Shown here: piece after piece, positions 54,349 to 63,273 of the stretch
How positions within the stretch are numbered: the first letter of the stretch is position 1
How the letters are laid out: each line of letters starts with the position of its first letter
DNA from: Vogesella indigofera
GTDB taxonomy: Bacteria; Pseudomonadota; Gammaproteobacteria; Burkholderiales; Chromobacteriaceae
Direction: 5' to 3'
Length of the DNA: 64,000 bases
NCBI RefSeq assembly: GCF_003633895.1
Contig: NZ_RBID01000018.1
Location: 62,001 to 126,000 of the forward strand
Translations under genes and position numbers: made by a program
The notes under the pieces: model-generated
The model's database searches: none
What the model saw: the letters and a program-made list of their open reading frames with translations, nothing else
Told to the model about the DNA's origin: nothing

Positions 54349-55073
54349 CCCCGAGCCAGCTTTCCATCCAGCACCTGAAGAAGACCTTCAAGAAGCGTAC
54401 CGTGGTGCGCGACGTGTCGCTGGAGATCGCCAGTGGCGAGGTGGTCGGCCTGCTCGGCCCTAACGGCGCCGGCAAGACCACCAGCTTCTACATGGTGGTC
54501 GGCCTGATCGCCGCCGATGCCGGTGAAATCCGCCTCGACGGCCAGACCATCACCCACCTGCCGATCCACCAGCGCGCGCGGCTCGGTCTCGGCTATCTGC
54601 CGCAGGAAGCGTCGATCTTCCGCAAAATGACGGTAGACGAGAACATCCGCGCGGTACTGGAAATTGCCGGGCTGAAGGACGAGGAGCTGGAAAACGAGCT
54701 GACCCTGCTGCTGGACGACCTCAACATCAGCCACCTGCGCGACAGCAACGCGCTGGCACTGTCCGGTGGCGAGCGCCGCCGCGTGGAAATCGCCCGCGTG
54801 CTGGCCACCCGTCCGCGTTTCATCCTGCTGGACGAGCCGTTTGCCGGCGTCGACCCGATCGCGGTGATCGACATCCAGAAGATCATCGCCTTCCTCAAGG
54901 AACGCGGCATCGGCGTGCTGATCACCGACCACAACGTGCGCGAAACGCTGCGCATCTGTGACCGTGCCTACATCATCTCCGAAGGCAGCGTGCTCGCCTC
55001 CGGCCTGCCGGAAGCGCTGGTGCTGAACGAACAGGTACGCCAGGTGTACCTGGGCGAACACTTCCACCTGTAA
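54345..55073 (+). CDS. lptB: LPS export ABC transporter ATP-binding protein LptB
   Basis: 242 residues. Complete ABC ATPase: Walker [13 protein letters not shown]-loop region [13 protein letters not shown], signature [16 protein letters not shown], Walker [14 protein letters not shown]. Powers extraction of lipopolysaccharide with LptFG, which are outside the window. rpoN follows after 3 nt. Confidence 0.97.
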   Translation: MTPSQLSIQHLKKTFKKRTVVRDVSLEIASGEVVGLLGPNGAGKTTSFYMVVGLIAADAGEIRLDGQTITHLPIHQRARLGLGYLPQEASIFRKMTVDENIRAVLEIAGLKDEELENELTLLLDDLNISHLRDSNALALSGGERRRVEIARVLATRPRFILLDEPFAGVDPIAVIDIQKIIAFLKERGIGVLITDHNVRETLRICDRAYIISEGSVLASGLPEALVLNEQVRQVYLGEHFHL

Positions 55074-55076
55074 GCC

Positions 55077-56522
55077 ATGAAACAGACCCTCCAGCTCAAA
55101 ACCAGCCAGCAGCTCACGCTCACCCCCCAGTTGCAGCAATCGATCAAGCTGCTGCAGATGTCGACGCTGGATCTCAGTACCGAGCTGGAGCGCTACCTGC
55201 TGGAAAACCCGCTGCTGGAACGTGCGGACAGCAGCGACAGCCCCGACGAGTCCGACAGCCCGTTGCCGGTGCTGGCGCCCAGCGGTGACACGCCGGCGGC
55301 GGACAGCGGCAGCGAGCCGGAGCGAGCGGAAGCGGAAAGCAACCGCGACGACGGCGAGCTGCTCGGCGACTGGGGCAGCAGCGGGAGCGGCAGCAGCCGC
55401 AACGATGACGACGACGAGTTCGACCCCATTCTCAACACCCCGTGCCGGCCGTCCCTGCGCGAGCACCTGACCGCGCAGATGGGCGAAACCCAGCTCAGCC
55501 AGCGCGACAAGGCGCTGATGTCGCTGCTGATCGACGAGCTGGATGACGACGGCTATCTGCCGACCTCGCTGGACGACATCGCCGCCGAGCTGCCGCTGGA
55601 GCTGGAAGTGGAAGGCGACGAGCTGGAATGCCTGCGCAAGCTGCTGACCCAGTTCGAGCCGACCGGCATCGGCAGCCGCAACCTCACCGAATTCCTCAGT
55701 CTGCAACTGCAGCAGCACGCGGCACCGGCCGCGGTACGCCAGCTGGCGCTGGACATGGTGCAGCAGCACCTGCCGCTCCTGGGCAACCGCGACTTCACCA
55801 AGCTCAAGAAGCTGCTCGCCATCGACGAACAGCAACTGAAAACCGCCCACGCCCTGCTCGCCAGCCTGCGGCCGCGCCCCAGCAGCGGTTTCGACCAGGG
55901 CGAGACCCACTACGTCGCCCCCGACATCCTGGTGGTGAAACGCCAGCAGCGCTGGGTGGCGCGCCTCAACCAGGGCACGCTGCCCAAGCTGCGCGTCAAC
56001 CAGATGTATGCAGGCATGCTACAACAGAAGGGCAGCAGCCATAATCTAGGCGGCCAGCTGCAAGAGGCGCGCTGGCTGGTAAAAAACATTCAACAACGGT
56101 TTGACACCATCCTGAAAGTGGCAGAATCTATTGTTGACAGACAGCAAGCGTTCTTTGAACAAGGTGAAGTGGCCATGCGCCCGCTCATCCTGCGAGACAT
56201 CGCGGAAGAACTGGGGCTGCATGAGTCAACCATCTCCCGCGTCACCACGCAGAAATACCTGCTGTGCAGCCGTGGCTTGTTCGAACTCAAATATTTCTTT
56301 GGCAGTTCGGTCGATACTGACAGTGGTGGCGAATGTTCCGCCACCGCAATCAAGGCACTGATCCGGCAGATCATCGATACGGAAGACCACAACAAACCAC
56401 TGTCTGACAGCGCCATTGCCGACAAGCTGATCGCTCAAGGTATTCAGGTTGCAAGACGTACCGTAGCCAAGTATCGTGAAGCCATGCAGATACCGCCGGT
56501 CAGCCAGCGCAAGACTTTTTAG
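55077..56522 (+). CDS. rpoN: RNA polymerase sigma-54 factor RpoN
   Basis: 481 residues. Glutamine/leucine-rich region I (LKTSQQLTLTPQLQQSIKLLQ in part), an acidic low-complexity region II (about 50-115), a core-binding region, a helix-turn-helix (LGLHESTISRVTTQKY) and the RpoN box ARRTVAKYRE that reads the -24 element. Start 3 nt after the lptB stop. Codons in the last third are noticeably less GC-rich than in the first part. Confidence 0.97.
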   Translation: MKQTLQLKTSQQLTLTPQLQQSIKLLQMSTLDLSTELERYLLENPLLERADSSDSPDESDSPLPVLAPSGDTPAADSGSEPERAEAESNRDDGELLGDWGSSGSGSSRNDDDDEFDPILNTPCRPSLREHLTAQMGETQLSQRDKALMSLLIDELDDDGYLPTSLDDIAAELPLELEVEGDELECLRKLLTQFEPTGIGSRNLTEFLSLQLQQHAAPAAVRQLALDMVQQHLPLLGNRDFTKLKKLLAIDEQQLKTAHALLASLRPRPSSGFDQGETHYVAPDILVVKRQQRWVARLNQGTLPKLRVNQMYAGMLQQKGSSHNLGGQLQEARWLVKNIQQRFDTILKVAESIVDRQQAFFEQGEVAMRPLILRDIAEELGLHESTISRVTTQKYLLCSRGLFELKYFFGSSVDTDSGGECSATAIKALIRQIIDTEDHNKPLSDSAIADKLIAQGIQVARRTVAKYREAMQIPPVSQRKTF

Positions 56523-56584
56523 GTTGTTCATAACAAGATCGCCATGCCCAGTCCGGATATGGCACCAACAGAAGGAGTTAGGGT

Positions 56585-56905
56585 ATGAACCTCAAGATTA
56601 CCGGCCTCCACCTCGACGTTACCCCGGCGCTTCGTGACTACATCGAAAGCAAACTGGAACGCATTACCCGCCATGTCGATAATGTGATCGGTGTCAACGT
56701 GACACTGTCTGTCGACAAACTGGTACAGAAAGCCGAAGTCAATGTTCACCTGGCAGGCAAGGATATCCATGCCGAAGCCACCGAAGCGGACATGTACGCG
56801 GCCATCGACCTGCTGACTGACAAACTGGATCGTCAGGTACTGAAATTCAAGGAAAAACAGGTCGAGCATCGCGCACCGGTACCGCAAGAGCAAGCGTCGC
56901 TCTGA
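56585..56905 (+). CDS. hpf: Ribosome hibernation promoting factor
   Basis: 106 residues, short HPF type. Beta-alpha fold: [36 protein letters not shown] and [19 protein letters not shown]. It dimerises and silences 70S ribosomes in stationary phase. In the classic position between rpoN and ptsN, but followed by a strong terminator. Confidence 0.95.
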   Translation: MNLKITGLHLDVTPALRDYIESKLERITRHVDNVIGVNVTLSVDKLVQKAEVNVHLAGKDIHAEATEADMYAAIDLLTDKLDRQVLKFKEKQVEHRAPVPQEQASL

Positions 56906-56924
56906 TCAGGATTTGCCGAACAAA

Positions 56925-56966
56925 AACGGATAATGCAAGCACTGCTTGCTTATCCGTTCTTTTTTT
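56925..56966 (+). terminator. Strong terminator after hpf
   Basis: AACGGATAA-t-GCAAGC/GCTTGC-TTATCCGTT (56925-56940 and 56944-56958), 3-nt loop, then C and seven T. ptsN therefore needs its own promoter or read-through. Confidence 0.93.
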
Positions 56967-57067
56967 GGCTACCGCTTTTTCTCCTGACGATCATCCTGCG
57001 CTTTCCACTATGGTATTCCGTGGACTCGGCGTAGAATGGCCCTCGATTTTTTCGGGCAAATGGCATT

Positions 57068-57532
57068 ATGGGCTTGATCAGTAAAATACTCTCCGTGGAC
57101 AACGTCATTGCTGACATGGACGTTTCCAGCAAAAAACGACTCTTCGAACAAGTCGGCCTGATGGTCGAAAACAGTCACGCCATCGCGCGCAGCGATGTCT
57201 TCGACAGCTTGTTTGCCCGGGAAAAACTTGGCTCCACCGGCCTGGGACAAGGCGTCGCCATCCCGCATGGCCGCATCAAGAGCCTGAAGGAAGCCACCGG
57301 CATCTTCATCCGCCTGAAGGCGCCGATTCCGTTCGATGCCCCCGATGGCAAACCGGTCTCGCTGCTGTTCGTGCTGCTGGTGCCGGAGCAGGCCACCGAC
57401 ATCCACCTGCAGGTATTGTCCGAGCTGGCACAGCGCTTCTCCAGCAAGGCGCTGCGCGAACAGATGAACGATCCCGCCTGCGATGCGCAGAAGCTGTTTG
57501 AACTGATTTCCGACACCCCAGACCATGCCTAA
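57068..57532 (+). CDS. ptsN: Nitrogen PTS enzyme IIA (PtsN)
   Basis: 154 residues. EIIA-Ntr fold with the phosphorylatable histidine in [15 protein letters not shown] regulatory phospho-acceptor in the PTS-Ntr chain, affecting nitrogen, potassium and cell-envelope control. Its end overlaps the hprK start by 8 nt. Confidence 0.93.
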   Translation: MGLISKILSVDNVIADMDVSSKKRLFEQVGLMVENSHAIARSDVFDSLFAREKLGSTGLGQGVAIPHGRIKSLKEATGIFIRLKAPIPFDAPDGKPVSLLFVLLVPEQATDIHLQVLSELAQRFSSKALREQMNDPACDAQKLFELISDTPDHA

Positions 57533-58481
57533 TATCAGTGTTCGCCGCCTGTACCAGGACAATCAGCACAAGCTCAACCTGAGCTGGGTCGCCGGCCGTT
57601 CCGGCTCCGACAACCTGATTTCGAATGATGAACAGCGGCCAACCCAGGCACTGGTCGGTCACCTCAACTTCATCCACCCCAACCGGGTGCAGGTCCTCGG
57701 CCTTGCAGAGGTGGAGTACCTGAACAAGCTGGAGCAGGCCGCGGCACGGACCGCCCTCGACCAGCTGTTCCACCGCACCATGGCGGTGGTGATCGTCGCC
57801 AATGCGCAGCCGGTGCCCAACCTGCTGCGCGACTACTGCCAGAGCCACAATGTGCCGCTGATGAGTACGCCGCTGGAAAGCCCGTACCTGATGGACGTGC
57901 TGCGCATCTATCTGGCGCGCGCGCTGGCGGTCTCCACCGTGATGCACGGCGTGTTTCTCGACGTGCTGGAAATCGGCGTGCTGATCATGGGCGATTCGGC
58001 GATGGGCAAGAGCGAGCTGGCGCTGGAACTGATCTCGCGCGGCCACGGCATGGTTGCCGATGACGCGGTCGAGCTGTACCGCATCGGCCCGGAAACGCTG
58101 GAAGGCCGCTGCCCGGCGCTGCTGCGCGACTTCCTCGAAGTGCGCGGCCTCGGCATCCTCAATATCCGCACCATCTTCGGCGAAACCGCGGTGCGCCCGA
58201 AAAAGGTGCTGAAGCTGATCATCCACCTGATGAAGGCCAACGATCAGGCGATGCAGACGCTGGACCGGCTCAACATCCAGTCCGAGACGCAGGACATCCT
58301 TGGCGTCACCGTGCGCAAGGTGATCCTGCCGGTGGCCGCCGGCCGCAACCTGGCGGTACTGGTCGAGGCCGCGGTGCGGAACTACATCCTGCAGCTGCGC
58401 GGCATCGACAGCACCCGCGAATTCATCGATCGCCACACCAACCTGCTACGGGACCAGGAACATGCAGCTGATTCTGATTAG
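57525..58481 (+). CDS. hprK: HPr kinase/phosphorylase
   Basis: 318 residues. N-terminal domain (about 1-130), then the P-loop kinase with [19 protein letters not shown] at about 155, the catalytic His-type segment, and the HprK signature [15 protein letters not shown]. Phosphorylates or dephosphorylates HPr at serine. Overlaps rapZ by 20 nt. Confidence 0.95.
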   Translation: MPNISVRRLYQDNQHKLNLSWVAGRSGSDNLISNDEQRPTQALVGHLNFIHPNRVQVLGLAEVEYLNKLEQAAARTALDQLFHRTMAVVIVANAQPVPNLLRDYCQSHNVPLMSTPLESPYLMDVLRIYLARALAVSTVMHGVFLDVLEIGVLIMGDSAMGKSELALELISRGHGMVADDAVELYRIGPETLEGRCPALLRDFLEVRGLGILNIRTIFGETAVRPKKVLKLIIHLMKANDQAMQTLDRLNIQSETQDILGVTVRKVILPVAAGRNLAVLVEAAVRNYILQLRGIDSTREFIDRHTNLLRDQEHAADSD

Positions 58482-59304
58482 CGGCCTGTCCGGCTCCGGC
58501 AAGTCCGTCGCCCTGCGCCTCCTGGAAGACAACGGCTACTACTGCGTCGACAACCTGCCGGCCACCATGCTCACCGATGTGGTGGCGCTGTATAGCGAAC
58601 AGGGTTACCAGCATGTCGCCATCAGCGTCGACACCCGTTCCGCGCCAACGTTGGCCGCATTGCCGGAGGTGATGGCCAGCCTGAAAGCGATGCGGGTCGA
58701 CGTGCGCCTGATCTATCTGGAAGCCACCACCGAAGTGCTGGTCCAGCGTTTCTCGGAAACGCGGCGCCGCCACCCGCTGTCCGGCAACGGCCTGACGGTG
58801 GAGGAGTGCATCCGCCTAGAGCGCGAGATGCTGGAGCACATCCACGAGCTGGGCCACCGCATCGACACCAGCCACCTGTCCGCCAACGCGTTGCGCGCCT
58901 GGGTCAAGGTACTGGTCGACGCCGACGCCGACTGCCTGACCCTGGTGTTCGAATCGTTCGGCTTCAAGCACGGCCTGCCGCTGGACGCCGACTTCGTGTT
59001 CGACGTGCGCTGCCTGCCCAACCCCTACTACGAAGTCGCGCTGCGGCCGCTGACCGGCCAGGATGAGGCGATCTGCAGCTTCTTCGAAGGCGAAGCCAGC
59101 GTGGCGCAGATGCTGGCCGACATCCGCCAGTTCCTGCAAAACTGGCTGCCGCGCTTCCGCCAGGACAACCGCAGCTACGTCACCGTCGCCATCGGCTGCA
59201 CCGGCGGCCAGCACCGCTCGGTCTACCTCGCCGAACAGCTGGCCAAGGCCTTTGCCGGCGAACAGGTCCTGCTGCGCCACCGCCAGCTGCCCGCCAAAAA
59301 ATAA
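58462..59304 (+). CDS. rapZ: RNase adapter protein RapZ
   Basis: 280 residues. Walker [17 protein letters not shown] (residues 8-15 core), Walker B-like segment [11 protein letters not shown], and a C-terminal RNA-binding domain with [16 protein letters not shown]. In E. coli it guides RNase E to sRNA GlmZ; in other bacteria it binds cyclic or sugar nucleotides. Read from an ATG inside hprK. Confidence 0.95.
   Translation: MQLILISGLSGSGKSVALRLLEDNGYYCVDNLPATMLTDVVALYSEQGYQHVAISVDTRSAPTLAALPEVMASLKAMRVDVRLIYLEATTEVLVQRFSETRRRHPLSGNGLTVEECIRLEREMLEHIHELGHRIDTSHLSANALRAWVKVLVDADADCLTLVFESFGFKHGLPLDADFVFDVRCLPNPYYEVALRPLTGQDEAICSFFEGEASVAQMLADIRQFLQNWLPRFRQDNRSYVTVAIGCTGGQHRSVYLAEQLAKAFAGEQVLLRHRQLPAKK
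58646..58658 (-). repeat. Iterated 13-mer, exact copy (CGTTG form)
   Basis: Antisense in rapZ, read as Pro-Thr-Leu-Ala-Ala. Confidence 0.85.
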
Positions 59305-59311
59305 GCCGGCC

Positions 59312-59674
59312 ATGTTCAAGGCCGGGGACTATCTGGTGCTGCTGGCACTGTGCGCGCTGCTGCTGGCCGCCTTCCTGCAGCTCGGCCGCCGCGCCGGCGA
59401 GGCCGACAGCGTCATCGTGCGCCAGAACGGCACCGAAACCATCCGCCTGCCGCTGCGCCTGAACCGGCGCCATGTCGCCCGCGGCCCGCTGGGGCTGACC
59501 GAAATCGAGATCCACAACGGCCAGGCCCGCATCCGCCGCGACCCGAGCCCGCGCCAGTACTGCGTGCAGCAGGGCTGGCTGCGCCACAGCGGCGACATCG
59601 CCGTGTGCCTGCCCAACCGCGTCAGCATCGAGCTGGCCGGCACGCGCCAAGCCCATGACTCGCTCGCCTACTGA
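59312..59674 (+). CDS. NusG domain II-containing protein
   Basis: 120 residues. One N-terminal membrane helix (DYLVLLALCALLLAAFLQL), then a small beta domain (EIEIHNGQARIRRDPSPRQYC, VCLPNRVSIEL) as in the NusG_II family. These are usually encoded next to Gx transporters, as here: the next gene overlaps its end by 20 nt. Function unknown. Confidence 0.8.
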   Translation: MFKAGDYLVLLALCALLLAAFLQLGRRAGEADSVIVRQNGTETIRLPLRLNRRHVARGPLGLTEIEIHNGQARIRRDPSPRQYCVQQGWLRHSGDIAVCLPNRVSIELAGTRQAHDSLAY

Positions 59675-60182
59675 ACGCACGCTGCAAGCCAGCGCCGACG
59701 ATCACCGCATCGCCAGTCTTGCCGCGCTGGCCATCGCGCTGGGCATGGTCGATGCCGCCATCCCGTCGCCACTGCCCGGCGTCAAGCCGGGGCTGGCCAA
59801 CATCATGACCCTGTTCGCGCTGCACACCCTGGGCTGGCGCGCCGCGGTGTGGGTCACGCTGCTGCGTGTCGTCGGTGCCGGCCTGCTGCTGGGCAGCCTG
59901 TTCACGCCCGGCTTCTGGCTCAGCCTCGGCGGCGCGCTGGCCAGCCTGCTGCTGCTGGGCGCCTGCCGGGCGCTGCCCGCCCGCCATTTCAGCCTGGTCA
60001 GCCACAGCCTGCTGGCGGCGCAAGCCCATCTGCTGGGACAATTGCTGCTGGTCAGGCTGTTCCTGATTCCATACGACAATATACTGCTACTGTTCCCGCC
60101 GCTGGCGCTGGCCGCCCTGCTCAGCGGCATCGCCAACGGTCTGATAGCAAGCCATCTGGTACAAGCGCATGACAAAGATTGA
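59655..60182 (+). CDS. Gx transporter family protein
   Basis: 175 residues with five to six membrane helices. Similar to ECF-type S components once named heptaprenyl diphosphate synthase component I (IPSPLPGVKPGLANIMTLFAL is the diagnostic segment). Probably imports a small prenyl or other precursor with its NusG-II partner; substrate unknown. Overlaps ubiX by 14 nt. Confidence 0.8.
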   Translation: MTRSPTERTLQASADDHRIASLAALAIALGMVDAAIPSPLPGVKPGLANIMTLFALHTLGWRAAVWVTLLRVVGAGLLLGSLFTPGFWLSLGGALASLLLLGACRALPARHFSLVSHSLLAAQAHLLGQLLLVRLFLIPYDNILLLFPPLALAALLSGIANGLIASHLVQAHDKD

Positions 60183-60795
60183 CACCGTTACCGTCGCCCT
60201 CACCGGCGCCTCCGGCCTGCCCTACGGCCTGCGCCTGATCGAATGCCTGCTGCGCGCCGGCAAGCGGGTGTGGGTGATGTATTCGCAGGCGGCGCAGGTG
60301 GTGGCAAAACAGGAAATGAACCTGACGCTGCCGTCGCGGCCGGAAGGCTTCCAGCAGTGGCTGCAAGAGCGCTACCAGGCCGCCGACGGCCAGCTGGCGG
60401 TGTTCGGGCGCGAGGCCTGGTTTGCACCGCCCGCCTCCGGCTCCAACCCGGCCGACGCGATGGTGATCTGCCCGTGCTCGATGGGCACGCTGGCCGCGGT
60501 GGCGCACGGCATGAGCGACAACCTGATCGAACGCGCCGCCGACGTGATGCTGAAGGAACAGCGCAAGCTGGTGCTGGTACCGCGCGAGGCACCGCTGTCG
60601 GTGATCCACCTCGAAAACATGCTCAAGCTGGCCCGCCTCGGCGTCTGCATCCTGCCGCCATCCCCCGGCTTCTACACCCACCCGCAGACCATCGACGACA
60701 TGGTCGACTTCGTGGTGGCGCGCATCCTCGACCAGCTGGCGGTGCCGCACCAGCTGCTGCCGCGCTGGGGAGAGAGTCACCATGCCGGCGAATGA
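60169..60795 (+). CDS. ubiX: Flavin prenyltransferase UbiX
   Basis: 208 residues. Makes prenylated FMN for the UbiD decarboxylase of ubiquinone synthesis. VALTGASGLPYGLRLIE binds FMN; CPCSMGTLAAVAHG and VPREAPLSVIHLENMLKL are family hallmarks. Complements ubiG elsewhere in the window. Overlaps both neighbours. Confidence 0.94.
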   Translation: MTKIDTVTVALTGASGLPYGLRLIECLLRAGKRVWVMYSQAAQVVAKQEMNLTLPSRPEGFQQWLQERYQAADGQLAVFGREAWFAPPASGSNPADAMVICPCSMGTLAAVAHGMSDNLIERAADVMLKEQRKLVLVPREAPLSVIHLENMLKLARLGVCILPPSPGFYTHPQTIDDMVDFVVARILDQLAVPHQLLPRWGESHHAGE

Positions 60796-62299
60796 ACGCG
60801 CGCTGATCAATGAACGCGCGCTGATCGACGCCGCCGCGCTGCGGCAGTGGGAGCAGCAGGCGGCACAAGCCGGACTCGACCTGATGGCCCGTGCCGGAGC
60901 TGCCATCGCGCACTGGCTGCGCCAGCACTACCCGCCGCCACGACGGCTGCTGTTTGCCGCCGGTAGCGGCAACAATGGCGGCGACGCGCTGATCGCGGCG
61001 CGACTGCTGCTGGCTGATTACACAGTCAGCGTGTGGCAGCCGCAGCCGCCAGTCACCGCCGCCGCGCAGGCGGCACAAGGACAGTATCTCGCCGCCGGCG
61101 GCCGGCTCGACGGCACGCTGGCAGCACTCCCCCCGGCCGAGCTGCTGATCGACGGCCTGTTCGGCGCCGGACTGAACCGGCCGCTGGATACCGGCTGGCA
61201 GGCGCACATCGTCGCACTGGACGCCCTGCCCTGCCCGCGGGTGGCGCTGGACGTGCCCAGCGGCCTCGATGCCTGGAGCGGCTGCGTGCAAGGTGCCGCC
61301 CTCCCCGTCGACCATACCCTGGCACTGCTGTGCCACAAGCCGGGGCTGTTCACCGCCGACGGCCGCGACTACAGCGGCCGCGTCGAGCTATTGACCCTCG
61401 ACTGCCCGCCGGCGCTGGTGCCGGCACCACAGGGCGAACTGCTTGCGGCCAACCTTGCGCCGCTGCGGCGCCGTCACAACAGCAACAAGGGCAGCTTCGG
61501 CAGCGTCAGCATCATCGGCGGCTGCGCCGGCATGGGCGGCGCGGCGCTGCTCGCCGGCCGCGCCGCGCTGGCCCTGGGGGCCGGCAAGGTGCGCATCCAC
61601 AGCCTCGATGCGCGGCTGTCACTGGATCCGCTGTGGCCGGAGCTGATGATTGCGCCGCTGGGCAACACCAGCAGCCTGGCCGCCGACGAGGTGGTCGCCA
61701 TCGGCCCCGGCCTCGGCCAGAGTCCGCAGGCGCACCGCATCCTCGCCAGCGTGCTGGCCCATCCCGGTGCGCTGCTGCTCGACGCCGACGCGCTCAACCT
61801 GCTGGCCGGCGACAGTGCCTTGCAGCAACAGCTGCGACAGCGCCCGCGCCCGGCGGTGATCACCCCGCATCCGGCCGAGGCGGCACGCCTGCTCGGCTGC
61901 AGCACCGCCGCCGTGCAACAGGATCGCCTCGCCGCGGTACGTCGCCTTGCAGCCGACCTTGGCGTGATCGCCGTGCTCAAGGGCGCCGGTTCGCTGCTCT
62001 GCGGCCCCGACGGCTACTACCGGCTGTGTGCGGCCGGCAACGCCGCGCTGGCCAGTGCCGGCCAGGGCGACATCCTCAGCGGCAGCATCGCCGCGCTGCT
62101 GGCACAGGGCCAGGACGAAACCACCGCCGCCGGCAACGCGGTGTGGCTGCACGCCAGCGCCGGCGACCGCTATCTGGCCGACGCCGGCGGCCCGATCGGC
62201 CTGCGCGCCAGCAGCACGCTGCCGCTGATGCAGCAGCTGCTCAACCAGCAACTCGCCAGCAGCGACCACGACCACCCCCACAGAAAGCCCCCGTTTTGA
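60782..62299 (+). CDS. nnr: Bifunctional NAD(P)H-hydrate epimerase/dehydratase
   Basis: 505 residues. N-terminal epimerase (about 1-215: AAGSGNNGGDALIAARLL, DGLFGAGLNR) and C-terminal ADP-dependent dehydratase (about 225-500: KGSFGSVSIIGGCAGMGGAALLA in part, AIGPGLGQS, NAALASAGQGDILSG). Repairs hydrated nicotinamide cofactors. The start carries a tandem 18-bp duplication (Asn-Glu-Arg-Ala-Leu-Ile twice). ATG at 60782 follows GGGAG. Confidence 0.94.
   Translation: MPANERALINERALIDAAALRQWEQQAAQAGLDLMARAGAAIAHWLRQHYPPPRRLLFAAGSGNNGGDALIAARLLLADYTVSVWQPQPPVTAAAQAAQGQYLAAGGRLDGTLAALPPAELLIDGLFGAGLNRPLDTGWQAHIVALDALPCPRVALDVPSGLDAWSGCVQGAALPVDHTLALLCHKPGLFTADGRDYSGRVELLTLDCPPALVPAPQGELLAANLAPLRRRHNSNKGSFGSVSIIGGCAGMGGAALLAGRAALALGAGKVRIHSLDARLSLDPLWPELMIAPLGNTSSLAADEVVAIGPGLGQSPQAHRILASVLAHPGALLLDADALNLLAGDSALQQQLRQRPRPAVITPHPAEAARLLGCSTAAVQQDRLAAVRRLAADLGVIAVLKGAGSLLCGPDGYYRLCAAGNAALASAGQGDILSGSIAALLAQGQDETTAAGNAVWLHASAGDRYLADAGGPIGLRASSTLPLMQQLLNQQLASSDHDHPHRKPPF
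60791..60826 (+). repeat. Perfect 18-bp tandem duplication
   Basis: AATGAACGCGCGCTGATC occurs twice in a row, in frame, in codons 4-15 of nnr and across the ubiX stop codon. Confidence 0.95.
61445..61457 (+). repeat. Iterated 13-mer, exact copy
   Basis: In nnr, at the junction of the two domains, read as Ala-Ala-Asn-Leu. Confidence 0.85.
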
Positions 62300-63195
62300 C
62301 CTCGCAACAAAAAGCCTACCTCTACGGCCTCGGTGCCGTACTCGCCTGGTCCACCGTGGCCACCGCCTTCAAGATCAGCCTGCAACACCTCAGCCCGGCG
62401 CAGCTGGTGCTGTACGCCAGCGCCTTTTCGCTGCTGTCGCTGCTGTCCATCCTCGCCTGGCAGGGCCGCCTCGGCGAGCTGCTGCCGGCGCTGCGCCAGC
62501 ACTGGCGGCGCTCGCTGCTACTGGGCGCGGTCAATCCCTTCGTCTACTACCTGATCCTGTTCCAGGCCTACCACCTGCTGCCGGCACAGGAAGCGCAGGC
62601 GATCAACTACACCTGGGCGCTGACCATGACCCTGCTCGCCATCCCGGTGCTGAAGCAGAAACCGCGACCGCAGGACGCGCTGGCGGCGCTGGTCTGCTAT
62701 GCCGGCGTACTGGTGATCGCCACTCGCGGCCAACCTTTGGCGCTGGAGTTCAGCAATCTCGCCGGCGTCGGCTATGCGCTGGTCTCCACCGTGCTGTGGG
62801 CCGGCTACTGGCTGTTCAATACCCGCGACCAGCGCGAGCCGGTGCTGGGGCTGACGCTGAACTTCCTGTTCGCTCTGCCGCTGGCCTGGCTGTGGTGCCT
62901 GTGGCGCGGCGAGCTGGGCCCGGTGGCATGGCAAGGCATCGCCGGTGCCGCCTATGTCGGCGCGCTGGAGATGGGCTTCACCTTCGTACTGTGGCTGGCG
63001 GCGATGAAACTGACCAGCAGCACCGCGCGCATCGCCAACCTGATTTTCCTCGCGCCGCTGCTGTCGCTGCTGCTGATCTACCTGCTGATCGGCGAGCAGA
63101 TCCTGTCCTCCACCCTCAACGGCCTGGCGCTGATCCTGGGCGGCCTGATCCTGCAAAAAATCCCGTTGCCGCGTCGCCCCGCCACCGGCGGCTGA
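62296..63195 (+). CDS. DMT-family (EamA) transporter
   Basis: 299 residues with ten membrane helices in two EamA repeats (LGAVLAWSTVATAFKISLQ, then LVSTVLWAGYWLFNTRDQ). Substrate unknown. Proposed start is TTG at 62296 within TTGA, overlapping the nnr stop, since no ATG precedes the first helix. A one-mismatch copy of the iterated motif is at 62726-62738. Unrelated in sequence detail to the DMT gene at 6306. Confidence 0.82.
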   Translation: MTSQQKAYLYGLGAVLAWSTVATAFKISLQHLSPAQLVLYASAFSLLSLLSILAWQGRLGELLPALRQHWRRSLLLGAVNPFVYYLILFQAYHLLPAQEAQAINYTWALTMTLLAIPVLKQKPRPQDALAALVCYAGVLVIATRGQPLALEFSNLAGVGYALVSTVLWAGYWLFNTRDQREPVLGLTLNFLFALPLAWLWCLWRGELGPVAWQGIAGAAYVGALEMGFTFVLWLAAMKLTSSTARIANLIFLAPLLSLLLIYLLIGEQILSSTLNGLALILGGLILQKIPLPRRPATGG

Positions 63196-63273
63196 AAAAA
63201 CCGCTGCGCCGGCACACCTGGCGCCAGCGGCTGCGTTACCATGACCAATGCCTTATCTGTGCAGGGTGACGAC

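Noticed and set aside
63201-63235. CCGCTG/CAGCGG inverted repeat after the DMT gene as a terminator
   Set aside because: No T run on the plus strand after it.
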